Source: Ceratotherium simum simum
Lineage: Eukaryota > Chordata > Mammalia > Perissodactyla > Rhinocerotidae
Direction of reading: 5' to 3'
NCBI RefSeq assembly: GCF_000283155.1
Contig: NW_004454280.1
Coordinates: forward strand, 1,069,926 to 1,133,925
DNA: 64,000 nt
Part shown: piece by piece, positions 30,063 through 40,945 of the stretch
Position numbering within the stretch: position 1 is the stretch's first letter
How the letters are laid out: each line of letters starts with the position of its first letter
Notes under the pieces: model-generated
What the model was told of the DNA's origin: nothing
Database searches by the model: none
Seen by the model: only the letters and a program-made list of their open reading frames with translations
Made by a program: the position numbers and the translations under genes

Positions 30063-30489
30063 GAATACTCGTTCATTCATTCATCCATTCTGGCAGGTAG
30101 TACGTTTATACATAGTGGATTACCTATAAGGAATCTTCAAATTTATCTGGGCTTTGGATGATCACAACAACATCACTGTGGGTCAAGTTTTTCCCATCTT
30201 GGTCCAACCATCCCCAGAAGTCTCGCATCCAGCCCAGCATTTCAGGGCACAGGAGACAGTCCCTCAATCCCTGTTTTAGCCCTTTAATGCTCCCCCCAAA
30301 TTACTACTCTTTGGCATCAAAAGAGAAATGCCAAGAGGTCAGGTGCCATTCTGAGGAGTTGCTTGGGTGTGCACGCGGATGTGGAGCCGTCTCTGGTGAG
30401 GGTTTGTGTAAGTGCAGTGTAAGCAGTCACATACGGATCTGCGAACAGGCTGTGGCTGTGCCTGGGAGTTTGATTACCACACACATTCG
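30063..30489. other. unique stretch, no gene seen
   Basis: A short cattcattcatccattc L2-tail-like scrap at 30073-30090. The 116-codon frame at 30158-30508 has no recognised domain. Confidence 0.35.
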
Positions 30490-30690
30490 TTTACATAGAA
30501 GAGACTAGATTTGGAGTCTGAAACCTTGCCTTGAAACTAGGTTTTTGCTTATCAGCTACGTTATCTTAGGCAAGATACTTAACTTCTTTGGGCTTCAGTT
30601 TCTTCCTCTGTGCAACAGAGAGAATGGAAATGTTTCTCAGAGGTTAAGTGGTGAGGACCCCGGGGCAGTGAGTGTGGAAACCCCTGTAAG
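30490..30690 (+). mobile_element. MIR SINE
   Basis: gatttggagtctgaaacctt, ggcaagatacttaacttctt, tgggcttcagtttcttcctc and gtgcaacagagagaatgg blocks in MIR order. Confidence 0.7.
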
Positions 30691-31239
30691 CTGGACAGCT
30701 ACCCACAGATGTGAGGGTTCTAGCTGCTCTTCTCCCCTGAGGCTGTGTGGCCCCCCTCTGAAGGCCCCTCCTCGTGGCTTTTTGATTCTGGTGCCCCAGG
30801 GTGCAGGCATGACCACAGGCTGGGTGTCCTCTGCGAGGCCTGGGCTCCCAGGGCTCTTGGTTTTCTACTCTTCCCCCATGTGCCTGACCTCAGCCCATAT
30901 GGAATATTCAAGGATTATTTTGAATGCATAAAGGAACGAATCTGACATTGTAGACACTGAATACCCAGTTACCAAATGGAATGAGTTGTCTTGTGGGGTC
31001 CAGCAAAACATTCTACCTAGGTTCTTGTCAGTTGGAGCAGAGATGGGAGGATAAAGACAAAACTAACATTTCTCAAGTAGCTATCTGCTGAGAATAATGC
31101 TAAACTACCCCCATTGTCTGGGGAGTAGAGGAAGGGCAAGGAAGCTCTGTGAGGATGCATGTGAGCCTGCCAGTGTCCCCAGTGCCAATAGGGAGAAAGC
31201 AGATGATTGGAAAACAGTCATCTCGCTGCTACGTGGTCC
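30691..31239. other. unique stretch, no gene seen
   Basis: GC-rich left half with overlapping frames on both strands (30545-30945), AT-rich right half. Nothing recognised. Confidence 0.35.
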
Positions 31240-31330
31240 TTAATAGCTTCTGTTTATTGAACAACTACTATGTGCTGGCACCATGCTGGGTGCTGGGGCT
31301 AAAACCACCAACCAGACTGACCATTAATTA
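31240..31330 (-). mobile_element. L2 3' end fragment, antisense
   Basis: tattgaacaactactatgtg, ctggcaccatgctgggtgct and ggggctaaaac match the antisense L2 terminus. Confidence 0.65.
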
Positions 31331-31539
31331 ACTTACAAGAGAACAGCATCTTATTTAATCTTTAGAACAGCTGTGCTAGGACCAGATGAAATATTGCACG
31401 GGAAAAGAGTTTATAAACTGTAGAGTGCTTTAAAATGTCAGGGATTGTTATGAGGATGATTAGTTTCCCTCCCCCACCTCTGCAGCTTCCTCAGCAGCCT
31501 CCCGGGGCAGGGTTGGTGCCCACCTTGCCTGTCTCCTTC

Positions 31540-31800
31540 CCAGCTAATTGGGGAGGCTCTCCAGCCTGATTTATGCGGACACTCACACGTTCTCTCACTG
31601 AACATTATTCTAATCAGACACCTCATTATTGGAAGCCTGCCTCCTTGGCTGCCTGGACAGGTTATTACAGGATATTATACAGACCATTTGCATGGCCACC
31701 TTCAGGTCATTTCCATCACTTTAAGCTACTTACAGGCCCATTTTCTTCCCCGTAATATTTGCCTAATTCGATTACTCCCCAGCCTCAGCTGGCTCAAAAT
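31540..31800. promoter_or_regulatory. strong candidate conserved non-coding element
   Basis: Unique AT-rich DNA between GC-rich flanks with many homeodomain/POU-type cores: agctaattgggg at 31542, gaacattattctaatcag near 31600, a tcattattgg CCAAT-like word, aggttattacagg near 31660, a perfect octamer ATTTGCAT at 31686-31693, and gcctaattcgattactcc near 31760. No transposon features. Its texture resembles deeply conserved vertebrate enhancers, but conservation cannot be measured here. Confidence 0.4.
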
Positions 31801-31994
31801 GGAATCAGAAGTTACACCTGGGAGCAAAGTCAACTGGATCCTGACACACCCTCAGTACTCTGGGGCCTTTCTGGTCTTAGGTGACTACCGTCCCAACCAT
31901 GCTTCCCGATCTGGGGGGTGGGGGGGTGCTTATGACTCTGGGGAGGAGAGGGCTGCAGTGGGGAAAGGGCAACTTGTGGGATAGGCCAATATTG

Positions 31995-32125
31995 TAGTTC
32001 AAGATGATACAAAGGATCCTTTTCTAGCCGCTGAGTTAATCTTTTGCAAATTCAGGCAGAGCTCTCTGAATTTATCCGTCATAATCCTTCATGTACTTTA
32101 TTGTAATTGATTGTGTAATATCTGT
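31995..32125. promoter_or_regulatory. candidate non-coding element next to an L2
   Basis: Contains gagttaatcttttgcaaatt, ccgtcataatccttc and attgtaattgattgtgtaat within 130 bp. It may be partly decayed L2, since L2 sequence begins at its right edge. Confidence 0.25.
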
Positions 32126-32129
32126 TTTC

Positions 32130-32275
32130 CTGCTGGAGAGTAAGCTTTGTGAGGGCCAGGACTCTGCTTCTTATCTTCTCCATCTTTATGGCCCCAACTT
32201 CTACCACAGCACTCAGTGTATAATAATTGGTCAAGAAATAGACACATATTTGTTGATTGACTGATTGAATGAATG
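32130..32275 (+). mobile_element. L2 LINE 3' end
   Basis: taagctttgtgagggccagg, catctttatggccccaactt, agcactcagtgtataataat and the tgattgaatgaatg terminus in L2 order. Confidence 0.8.
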
Positions 32276-32485
32276 GGTCCCTAATTGCTTTTGCTTTTAA
32301 CCATCTCTGCTAGGAATGTGTGTGTCTGTGACTGCACAGAAGTTAGTCTTGACTTGGGTCAAAGCCCCTAATCCTGTTCTATAGTTTGCACTCCCTTGGT
32401 GTCTGGTTCTGAAGAGCCCAGTCTGATACCTCTGCTCACAATCTGTTACTGTGCTGGTGAGAAGCTGGAGCACAGAACTCTAGAG

Positions 32486-32693
32486 CAGTGGTTCTCAGCT
32501 GGAGGCAATGTGCCTCCCAGGAGGCTTTGGGCATGCCTGGAGACATTTTTGGTTGTCGTGACTGAGGGGATACTACCGGCATCGAGTGGCAGGCCAGGGA
32601 TGCTGCTAAACTTCCTACAGTGCACAGACAGCCCCCTACAACAAAGAATGATCCAGTCCATATTATCAATAATGCCAGGGCTGAGAAACCTTG
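32486..32693 (+). mobile_element. MER20 hAT transposon
   Basis: Near full-length MER20: cagtggttctcagctggagg, tggagacatttttggttgtc, gatgctgctaaacttcctac, ccctacaacaaagaatgatc and the ggctgagaaaccttg end. Flanking 8-mers ctctagag and ccccaggg match at 5 of 8 positions, a decayed target duplication. A second copy lies at 39931. Confidence 0.92.
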
Positions 32694-33139
32694 CCCCAGG
32701 GTTAGCTCAGCACATTTAACAGAAGGAAGGACCTGCGGTCAGTTGGACTCCTGTGGTCTTTGAGGGCATTTTTATATGACACCTTCTCTTCCTCGCCCAA
32801 GTTCTGAACCATGAACCAGGCAGAAGGAGATCAAAATACCTCATTTACCACTGAGAAGCCTGTTGGAGAGTAAGGCTTTAATCTGTTATTCCAGGGAGAT
32901 CGCTAATTCCACACCCCAGAATTGAATTTTTTCATCTCCCTTGAAAATACAGGCCTCGGTACAGGGCCTGGCATGGCAGAGAGAGGAAGGGGGCACTCCC
33001 TGCTTTGAGCCATGCTTGCCCAGGCCCTGTCCCAAGTCTAACAAACTCTTCTTTGCCTAAAATGGCGGCAAGAGCAGCCCAGACCCAGCTGAGGTGAAAA
33101 TGGACAATGATTCAGCGTCTCTCCTGTTTGGGGTCTGCC
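32694..33139. other. unique stretch, no gene seen
   Basis: No repeat recognised. GC-rich right half. Short frames only. Confidence 0.35.
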
Positions 33140-33312
33140 CCCGAGCGATGTTTGTGGTGTGCTGGGAGGACCTGGAGTCAGATGTGTGTGGTCTCTAGTC
33201 AACCTTTGAGCTTTACTTTCCTAATCTACAGAATAAGGAATATAATAGGTATTGTTCAGTTTTGTTGTAAAAAATCAAAAGAATCATGATTGAAAGAATG
33301 CTTAATATTAGT
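33140..33312 (+). mobile_element. MIR-family fragment
   Basis: gacctggagtcagatgtgtg, gagctttactttcctaatct, acagaataaggaatataat and a gattgaaagaatgctt end in MIR order, diverged. Confidence 0.5.
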
Positions 33313-33544
33313 GTGGGACAGGGCCACTGAGCACTGCAGTGACCACACAGGTGGGCAGGGCGCTGAGGGCCGCAGAAAGGTGAATGGCTAATAGTCTAGC
33401 AAAATCATGCTCAGAAATAACTATAGCCTAGATAGAGGCAGTGTGGGAGAAGTCCAACTCCCATGGGCCTTCCGAGGAGAAAGGCTCCTGCACTCAGCTG
33501 TGGGGGAGTGGCACATGGGTTCTAAGAACAGTAGAGGTTTTAAA

Positions 33545-33695
33545 GGTTAATAACTTATTATTTTTATTATTGCAAAAGCATATGTGTCCATTTTAGAAAA
33601 TTGGGGAAACAGATAAACAAAGTACAATCCCTTAATAATCCCGTTGTCCAGAGATGATCATCGGTACCATTTTCCAGCTTGGGGTAAAACTGTGG
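33545..33695 (-). mobile_element. L1M-like LINE fragment, antisense
   Basis: tatttttattattgcaaaag, tgtgtccattttagaaaatt and ccgttgtccagagatgatca match the antisense 3' part of old L1M elements. Related to 50100-50480. Confidence 0.5.
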
Positions 33696-33917
33696 TCTCG
33701 TCAACCTTCCTCTTGTATTAGTAAACCCAGTATCTCTACCCTGGGCCTCCCCTCATCTTGTCCCTGGGGGTTTTACTCAGCCTAAAGGACTCAATCTGAT
33801 CCCAAAGCCAAGCAGAGTAGAACTGGAAGGCCACAGCACAGTCTGCAGGGTGTCCCTTGCCTGGCCTCCAGGGCTGGAGCTCTTGGTCCACACACACACA
33901 AACACACACTCAGCTGT

Positions 33918-34288
33918 TGTATTAGTCAGCTTGGGCTTCCATAACAAAATACCACAGACTGGTGGCTTAAACAACAGACATTTATTTCCTCACAGTTCTG
34001 GAGGCTGGAAATCCAGGTGCCAGCAGAGCTGGTTTCTTGGGAGGCCTCTCTCCACTGCCTGCAGAAGGCTGCCTTCTTGCTGTGTCCTCAGGGCCTTTTC
34101 TATATCTGCACATACCTGATATCTCTTCCTCTTCTTATAAGGAAACCAGTCCTATTGGATTAGAGCCCCATTTATATGACCTTATTTAACTCTAATTACC
34201 TATTTAAAAGCTGTCTCTTCGAATATAGTCCCATTTGGGGTTGGGGTTTCAACGTGTATTTGGGGGGAACACAATTCAGTCCATAATA
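33918..34288 (-). mobile_element. MaLR (MLT1-type) solo LTR, antisense
   Basis: Starts tgtattagtcagcttgggct and follows accacagactggtggcttaa, gttctggaggctggaaatcc, agcagagctggtttcttggg and cttcttataaggaaaccagt to acacaattcagtccataata. Flanked by gctgt (33913-33917) and gctat (34289-34293), a 5-bp duplication with one change. Confidence 0.9.
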
Positions 34289-34293
34289 GCTAT

Positions 34294-35284
34294 TTTCTCT
34301 GAAACTCAACAATATGTCTGGGTAGGCATCCAAAGGGGCTTATATGCCCAGTCTCATGCTGTTTTGGAAGCTGACAAGGTGTGGAGGAGGAGTGACTCAA
34401 CCCTGGAGGTGGCTTCCTGCAGTGGGGTTGGGGCAGCAGGTTGCTGTAGGTCCCAGGGACCTGCAGTGGACTCACACAGGGCCTTGGGAGGTGGCTGGAC
34501 TTCTGATGGGGTGGATTCTAGGTACCGGGAGACAGAGCTAAGTGATGTAATCTTGGGAGCCCTTTCTCAGTTTGGCATGGAGTGAGTGGAGCCAGTGCCT
34601 TTGGAAGGACCATGGCTGCTGGAACAACAGGCATCTCAGTGGTGCCCATGGGAGACTAAAGTTCAATGCCCCTTCCTCCTTTTTTGGAATGTATAACCCT
34701 CCCAAGGCTTTAGTATGATCTTCAAGAGGGAGAGGGGCCCTCCAAATCATGACTAAGATTGAATTTTTTTACCAATCCTGGAGAGTGGGGGCTGGTAGCT
34801 AAGTTTAGTTGGATTTAGGTAAATAAGTAATGTGACATTTCTTGCGCCAGAGTGTTGTGGAACAGATTCATACCTGTTATATTGGGCTGTATCAAACATT
34901 TTAATCTTTGTCAATCTGGTAGGTGAAAACTGTGTTCTTCTCTGACACAACTAAGGGGAGAGGAAACTTGTCCAAGCAAATATTGTGAGTGCTGAAGGCC
35001 AGTGGGGAAAATGATCAACAAGGGCCAGCCAGAAGTGGAGGAGGGAAAGAGGACTGAGGGGAACCACCCTCCCACCTGCCATCCTGTCTGCGTTCAGCCA
35101 GAGGCTTGAGTGTCATCCTGACCCCACGCGTGACCCCACCAGGCTTGTAGGGTTGGTGCTTGCCAGTGGAGGGACTTGGGCACACCCAAGCTTGTCCCAG
35201 CCTGTGACTTGTTAGTTTATAACCTTTGCTCCTTAGCACACCTATGCTACCCAACCGTCATGCACCAACCCTCTTATTGTGTTG
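34294..35284. other. mostly unique stretch, no gene seen
   Basis: A short antisense L1M-like scrap at 34885-34930 (cattttaatctttgtcaatc). Other frames of 61-116 codons have no recognised domain. Confidence 0.4.
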
Positions 35285-35670
35285 TGTATAACGAAATATT
35301 TCAATAATGCAAAAAATGGAGGCTAATAATATAAGGAACATCCATTTATCCACCACTCAGTTTTGTCAAATTTTAGCATTTGCCATATTTGCTTCACATC
35401 TTTTTTTTTTAATAAAATATTACAGATCCAATAAAAGCCCCCTGAAGACCCCTCCCTGATCCCGTTGTCTCACCTTTTTCCCCAGAGTTAACCACTCTTC
35501 TGAACTTGGAGTTTATCATCCCACTCATAATTTTAAACTTTTGCTATATATGTATGTTTCCATACAGACACACAGATATATATACACACATATAAAGTTT
35601 TGCATATTTGAAAGTGTATACAGGCAGTATTATATCATATAAATCTGCAACTTGCTTTTCCCCCCTCAAC
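35285..35670 (-). mobile_element. L1M LINE 3' region, antisense
   Basis: catccatttatccaccactc, ttttagcatttgccatattt, ccccagagttaaccactctt, gtttatcatcccactcataa, atgtatgtttccatacagac and atctgcaacttgcttttccc follow the antisense order of an old L1M 3' region. Confidence 0.7.
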
Positions 35671-36111
35671 ATCAACCTCCCCTGTGCCCACCGCCCTGGA
35701 GGGCTTTGGGGCTCTTTACAGCCACCAGAGCCTTAATATAGCCTCTCTCCACAGTCCAGTGGAAAAACACTTTGAGAGTCCAGTCTTCTGCTGTCTAAAT
35801 CCCACTCAACGTAAGGCCCCCTTGGCCACCAAAGCTTACGGCCACCTCTCCTCTGAGTTCCCACAGTGCTTGCTCCACTCTGTGTGCATTGCCTCCCCCC
35901 GCCCGCCCCCGAGCTTGTAAGGGCCTTAAAAATAGGGACAGGTGTCATACTTCTCTGCCTCAGTTCTGCGGACCTGCCTCTGCACTAAATGTCCCCCTAG
36001 TATGTCTGCTGCTCAGGTTGGGGAGAGTCTTTTCTTCTTTAAGGGAGCAGGTTCTTTTTCACCATTTCCCTCTGCAGCACATTGTGTTTACTGCTCCTTA
36101 GCAAGTCTCTT
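35671..36111. other. unique stretch, no gene seen
   Basis: Frames on both strands at 35684-36101, none recognised. A CTCF-like GGGGGCC word lies near 35815. Confidence 0.35.
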
Positions 36112-36127
36112 CTATGCCTCCATTTTT

Positions 36128-36341
36128 TAAAAAATTTTTTTATTTTTTAATTTTATTTATTTTTCCCCCAAAGCCCCAGTAGATAGTTGTATGTCATAGC
36201 TGCACTTCTTTCTAGTTGCTGTATGTGGGACGCAGCCTCAGCATGGCCAGAGAAGCAGTGCGTCGGTGCGCACCCGGGATCTGAACCCGGGCCGCCAGCA
36301 GTGGAGCGCGTGCACTTAACCGCTAAGCCACGGGGCCGGCC
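36128..36341 (-). mobile_element. ERE SINE, antisense, shortened tail
   Basis: T-rich left end without the gaggaag module, then agccccagtagatagttgta, gctgtatgtgggacgcagcc and the tRNA-like head ending ccacggggccggcc. Flanked by 16-bp duplications ctatgcctccattttt (36112-36127) and ctacgcctccattttt (36342-36357), one mismatch. Confidence 0.95.
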
Positions 36342-36509
36342 CTACGCCTCCATTTTTGCAGTCCCCTCTGCCCTAGGCTGCTTTCAGGGGCAGTTTTCTA
36401 GAACCTGGCGTAGTAGATGGTTGAGCACATCAGCATGAGAACATGCATCTTCAGGCTGGAAGGTAAGCATAGAGTTGGACATGCCGAGCAGAGCCTCTAA
36501 TTTCAGGCA
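36342..36509. other. short unique interval
   Basis: Between the ERE and the candidate element below. Nothing recognised. Confidence 0.3.
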
Positions 36510-36700
36510 TGCGTGCATGGTGGCATAATTAGGAGGGAAGGCTCATCCCTGGAAAAGATTTGCAAAAAATGTTTATAATTGCAAGGACGTAAAATTAGTT
36601 TTAAGGCTTATTGACTTTTGTGATAATCTCTAGGGCTTCTTTATCAATTTGTGCCCAGATGATGTTGCTCTCAAGTTATAAGCAATTGGCTTATCTGTTC
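36510..36700. promoter_or_regulatory. strong candidate conserved non-coding element
   Basis: Unique AT-rich DNA packed with binding-type words: ggcataattagg near 36522, forkhead-like TGTTTAT at 36570-36576 running into ataattgcaagg, gtaaaattagtt near 36590, tttgtgataatctc near 36617, and agttataagcaattggctta followed by a GATA word ttatctg. Not a recognised repeat. Enhancer role inferred. Confidence 0.4.
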
Positions 36701-37535
36701 TTTCTGGTATCTCATGGCTGAGCACAGCCTGGGAGGGGTTTGGGGAAGTGTCACTGGTCAGAATTAGTGGATTGTGTTGACTATAATATCCCAATGTGGA
36801 CTTAGAAGTCCATACTTGCTTGACATTCCTGGAGGTGTCCTCAAGATGGTGAGTCCAATACCATGGGACATTTTTCTGCTAGGAGTTCAACTCGTGTTTT
36901 GATTGCTGCTTTTCAAGGAAGAAAAACATCATAGAAATGGAGTTGCCTCACAAAGGCTGGAAGCTCTTCTCTTGTTTTGAGAACAAATGCATCACAGATT
37001 GTATAGCCCCTGCCTTGAGATGGGAGAGGCAAAGGGGTGGCTAACTGTAGCAACAATGGTGTGGTGTCTAAGAAGGTGGCAATGAGGTCTAATTTCACAT
37101 TTCTCTTCTTTTCACTTAGGATGCTTGGTGTGTGCAGAAGGTGTGGGGTTTCTTGAAAATCTCTGTGAGTTTATCTTCCGTAGATTTCAAGATCAGGGCA
37201 GTATCAAAATATGGTTCTCCACCTGGCATTCTTGATGCATGGGGAAGTTCTAGGTTAGCACACATCCTACATTTTAAGGTGCTTAACTCTGGATGTTCCT
37301 CAACGAGTGAGGATTATATGTGGGTCCCCAACAGTATTTCTGTGGATTCCCTCTTGATGGGCGTGGACATGGTCCAGCAAGAGGGAGGAGTCGTCTCACT
37401 TCTGGGCTAGTATGTCCTTGTCTACTGTATTAAATGCCTTGATCCTACTCTATTAAATGGCACTGTGGTCTCCACAGTCTTATCACACCATTAGGCATTA
37501 GAAGCAACAATACTCATTGAGTTCGTGGAACGTTT
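36701..37535. other. unique stretch, no gene seen
   Basis: The 92-codon plus frame at 37132-37410 and 61-codon minus frame at 36913-37098 have no recognised domain. Confidence 0.35.
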
Positions 37536-37552
37536 CCAGATCACCTGATTTA

Positions 37553-37746
37553 TTTTTATTTATTTATTTATTTTTCCCCCAAAGCCCCACTAGATAGTTG
37601 TATGTCATAGCTGCACATCCTTCCAGTTGCTGTATGTGGGACGCGGCAGGCCGGAGAAGCGGTGGTTGGTGCGCCCCCGGGGATCCGAACCCGAGCCGCC
37701 AGCAGTGGAGCGTGCGCACTTAACCGCTAAGCCACGGGGCCAGCCC
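37553..37746 (-). mobile_element. ERE SINE, antisense, exact 17-bp target duplication
   Basis: Left end is a tttattta-type tail variant, then agccccactagatagttgta, gctgtatgtgggacgcgg and the tRNA-like head ending ccacggggccagcc. About 12 bp of the consensus between the ggacgcgg and ccggagaagcg blocks is missing. The word ccagatcacctgattta is repeated exactly at 37536-37552 and 37747-37763. Confidence 0.95.
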
Positions 37747-37805
37747 CCAGATCACCTGATTTAATGATATCCCATGCTGTGTCTTTTCAAAGACACTTTA
37801 ACATT

Positions 37806-38000
37806 CTGCATTCTAAAGATATTTATTTATTCATTCATCAGATATGGGAGCAAGTGCTGGGGATCCAGCAAAGAACACTCGGCTGTGGTCCCTACTCTCA
37901 TGGAGCTCACAGTTGAGTGATGGAGGCAGATAATCAACAGTAAAGCGTGATGAGGGCTATGAATAGGAGAAGAAGGAAACAGTGGGTGCCTGTTGAAAGG
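37806..38000 (-). mobile_element. L2 LINE 3' end, antisense
   Basis: ttatttattcattcatcaga, gcaagtgctggggatccagc, ctcatggagctcacagttga and gcgtgatgagggctatgaat follow the antisense L2 order. Confidence 0.8.
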
Positions 38001-38704
38001 TAGCCTTAGCTGGGACTTTCTGCACAAAGACCCACCTCTCTGAGGCTGTTTGAGGAAATCTGTTGGCACTGGCCTCTGGGGTGGGCTGTTCTAATGCAAA
38101 CCTAGGCCCCCAGTTCCTTTGCAAGGAGCTTTGGCCCTGCCTACCTGGCTTCTCCTGGGGGGGGGGGTCGGTCACACCATAGGTCTCTGAGGTCACTGCC
38201 GGCAGCAAGGGCAGCTCTGGCTCTGCAGTCTGGAAGGAGCACTCTGCCCTCAATGGCTGTGCCAAAGGGCACGAGATGGGATAGCAGGCGAGGGCGCGCT
38301 CCCTGATTCTTGAGGGGCCCTGAGCCCAGCTGATGGCCCCCTGAGAGCTGCGCCACTGATGAGCATGACTGGAAATGCTGCACAACCTTCTCACGTGTAC
38401 AGCTCATGGCTCCCCGACAAGTGAGAATAGATGCCACGTGATGTGAACTGTGCCCGCAAGCCCTGTGCTTCCCTGGTGGGGCCTGAAGAGTGGACGCTCC
38501 TAGAGTTCTCCCTCCTCTGGAGGACTCTGCTCTCTGAGACCCTGAAGCTACAAGGAGAGTGCTGGGGTTGCCCTCTTTGGACACAGACGCAGACATCTGG
38601 AGTGGGCACTCCTTCCGTTCCTCAGACACTCTCTGTCACTGTCGTAGGGATGGCTTTTAGAGTGCGGCCACTCATGGGATGTCTGTGAGACGGGGTTGTC
38701 ATAA
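38001..38704. other. unique GC-rich stretch with unsupported frames
   Basis: Minus frames of 145 and 162 codons (37957-38394, 38141-38629) overlap each other and an L2, and have no recognised domain. G11 run at 38157-38167. Confidence 0.4.
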
Positions 38705-38920
38705 GAATAAAGCACATTTGTTGAGGACTTTTTGTGGGTTGGGTACTGTGGCAAAGCTTTATGTATGTCATCTCATTTAATCCTATAGTCCTTTGATGTA
38801 GGTACCGCCTGTTCCTTCCATTTTATGGGAGAGAACCTTGAGGCTCAGAGAGGGTAAATTCCTTGCTGTAGGCAAAGCAGCCTGTGCACAGCTGAGCTAG
38901 GATGGGTAGCAGGCTCATGA
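38705..38920 (-). mobile_element. MIR SINE, antisense
   Basis: gttgggtactgtggcaaagc, catctcatttaatcctatag, ttttatgggagagaaccttg and aggctcagagagggtaaatt in antisense MIR order. Confidence 0.78.
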
Positions 38921-39930
38921 GAGCCCAAAGCCCAGCTCTTTCTGCTGCCTGTGCCATGCTGCATCCTCCAGTCTCCCTGACTAGAGGCTTTCCTTGGAAC
39001 CCATAAATGTCAAGCTTGGTTTAGTTAAGAGGTGACAGTGGAGGACTTACTGTGAGTTCTGTCTTCAAGGGTGATGGGCAACTATCAACCAGGAAATCCC
39101 CCAGCCTGCAGCATTGAGACTGACGGCATGGCTCTGAGATGAAGTGCTGCCACCCTAAGCCAGGCACAGGCCCCTTCCTTCCAACAGGACCCAGCCACTG
39201 AGTCCGTGGCAACCAAGGAGTTCAGTGGCTCCTCCACTGCCAGCATGTGTGTCCTAGGTGAGTCCCTGTTGTCCCCAGGTGCCCATGAGCTCTGGCCTTC
39301 CTCCAGGCTCCACTGGGCATGACTGGTCCAGCAGTCTGGCCATGGCAGTTCAGCTCCTCAGTGGGGTGGAGCCCGTCTGAATCCTAGTCATGTTGGTTGG
39401 AGCTTTGTCTCTCTGGCTGACTTTTGCCAGCTCTTATAGAAGCCAGGACTGTTTTATGCACCTCCAAGCACTGGCTAGGGTTCTGCTTAAATCTACACAG
39501 ACCTCTCTAAACTAAACGAGGACTCCTGCTGGGATAGTGAACACACTGGGCTCATGGACATCAAGAGTAGCTCTCCAACTGGGCTCTGTGATTTGGGCCC
39601 AGGAGTCAGTGGTTTAACTCTACCTCTGAGTCCCTTTCCTCAGATTCTAAATTGTCTTGCTATCCTTGCTGACCCACTGACAAGATTCTAACATGTCTTG
39701 TCATGATTCCATCATGAGGTCCAAACTTCTATGCAGTGAGTGATGGTACCCAGGATAAGCATGATTTTAATCATAACTCAAAAATTCATTAAATGTCCTA
39801 GTCTTAGCTAAGGTGGGGCTGGGAAGGTAATGGGAGGGAAAACTTGTAACAACAAATGTCTGGGCCTTTCTAGCAGTCAGGAGTATGGCCTACTTCTTTT
39901 CTGGACACTGTCGTCTCTGAACCTTTATGG
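38921..39930. other. unique stretch, no gene seen
   Basis: No repeat or conserved protein recognised over about 1 kb. Confidence 0.35.
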
Positions 39931-40137
39931 GAGTGGTTCTTAACTGGGTGAGACTTTGCCTCCCAGGGGAGATTTAGCCATGTCTGGAGACATTTTTGGT
40001 ATCACAGTTGGGGACTTGCTATTGGCATCTAGTGGGTAGAGGCCAGGGCTGCTGCTAAACATCCTACAGTAGATAGGACCCTACAACAAAGAATTATCCT
40101 ATCCAAAACATCAACAGTGCTGAGGTGGAAAAATGCT
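39931..40137 (+). mobile_element. MER20 hAT transposon
   Basis: agtggttcttaactgggtga, tctggagacatttttggtat, gcatctagtgggtagaggcc, tgctgctaaacatcctacag and caacaaagaattatcctatc. Second MER20 in the window, with its right end more decayed. Confidence 0.92.
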
Positions 40138-40494
40138 TCTCCTGGTGATGGTGGAGCGTCTATGCTTGAGGCCAGGGACCAGCGCGAATCTGAGCCACTT
40201 GCGTGCAGAGGTGTCCGCTCTTGTTCTGGTTTGTGGCATCTTGTTTTCAACTCAGCTTTGTCTGTCATTCACTCACTCCCCCCACTCCCTTCAGCAGCTA
40301 CCCCCACCCAGACTACACACAGACATGGACTTGTGCTCTCAGCCTGAATATGCAGGAGCCATGTCTCATTCATCTTTGTCCCTTAGCCTAGAGAAAATAT
40401 GTTTGTTGGACAGTCGAACAGAACTTAGTAAAGGTGTACCCTTGGGAGAGTGGTGCTCTATTTTGTATGCATAAATATAAAACAAAAGCTTACT
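40138..40494. other. unique stretch, no gene seen
   Basis: Overlapping plus frames (40117-40474) have no recognised domain. Confidence 0.35.
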
Positions 40495-40945
40495 GGCTAT
40501 ACTGGGTTGAGTAGTGTCCTCCCCAATTCATGTCCACCTGGAACCTGTGATTGTGACCATAGCTGGAAATAGGATCTTTGCAGATGTAATCAAGGTAAGG
40601 TGAGGTCATACTGGATTAGAGTGGGTCTTAACTCCAATGACTGGTGTCCTTATATGAAGAGGGAAATTTGGACATGGAGACACACACGCACAGGGAAGAT
40701 GGACATGTGAAGACAAATGCAGAAATTGGAATGATGAGTCTATAAGCCAAAGAATGCCAAGAACTGGTGGAAACCACCAGAAGTTAGCAAGAGGCAAGGA
40801 AAGATTCTTCCCTAGAGCCTTCTGAGGAAGCATGATCCTGCTGATACCTTGATTTCATACTATGGGCCTCCAGAATAAAATTTTATTCTTTTAAGCCATC
40901 TGACTTGTCATAATTTGTTACAACAGCTCTAGGAAATGAATACAC
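40495..40945 (+). mobile_element. MaLR (MLT1-type) solo LTR
   Basis: agtgtcctccccaattcatg, atagctggaaataggatctt, tgactggtgtccttatatga, atcctgctgataccttgatt, gcctccagaataaaatttta and atttgttacaacagctctag in MLT1 order. The 5' end is diverged and the target duplication is not clear. Confidence 0.82.

Noticed and set aside
38141..38629. 162-codon minus-strand frame
   Set aside because: GC-rich chance frame overlapped by other minus frames in a different phase; no recognisable family.
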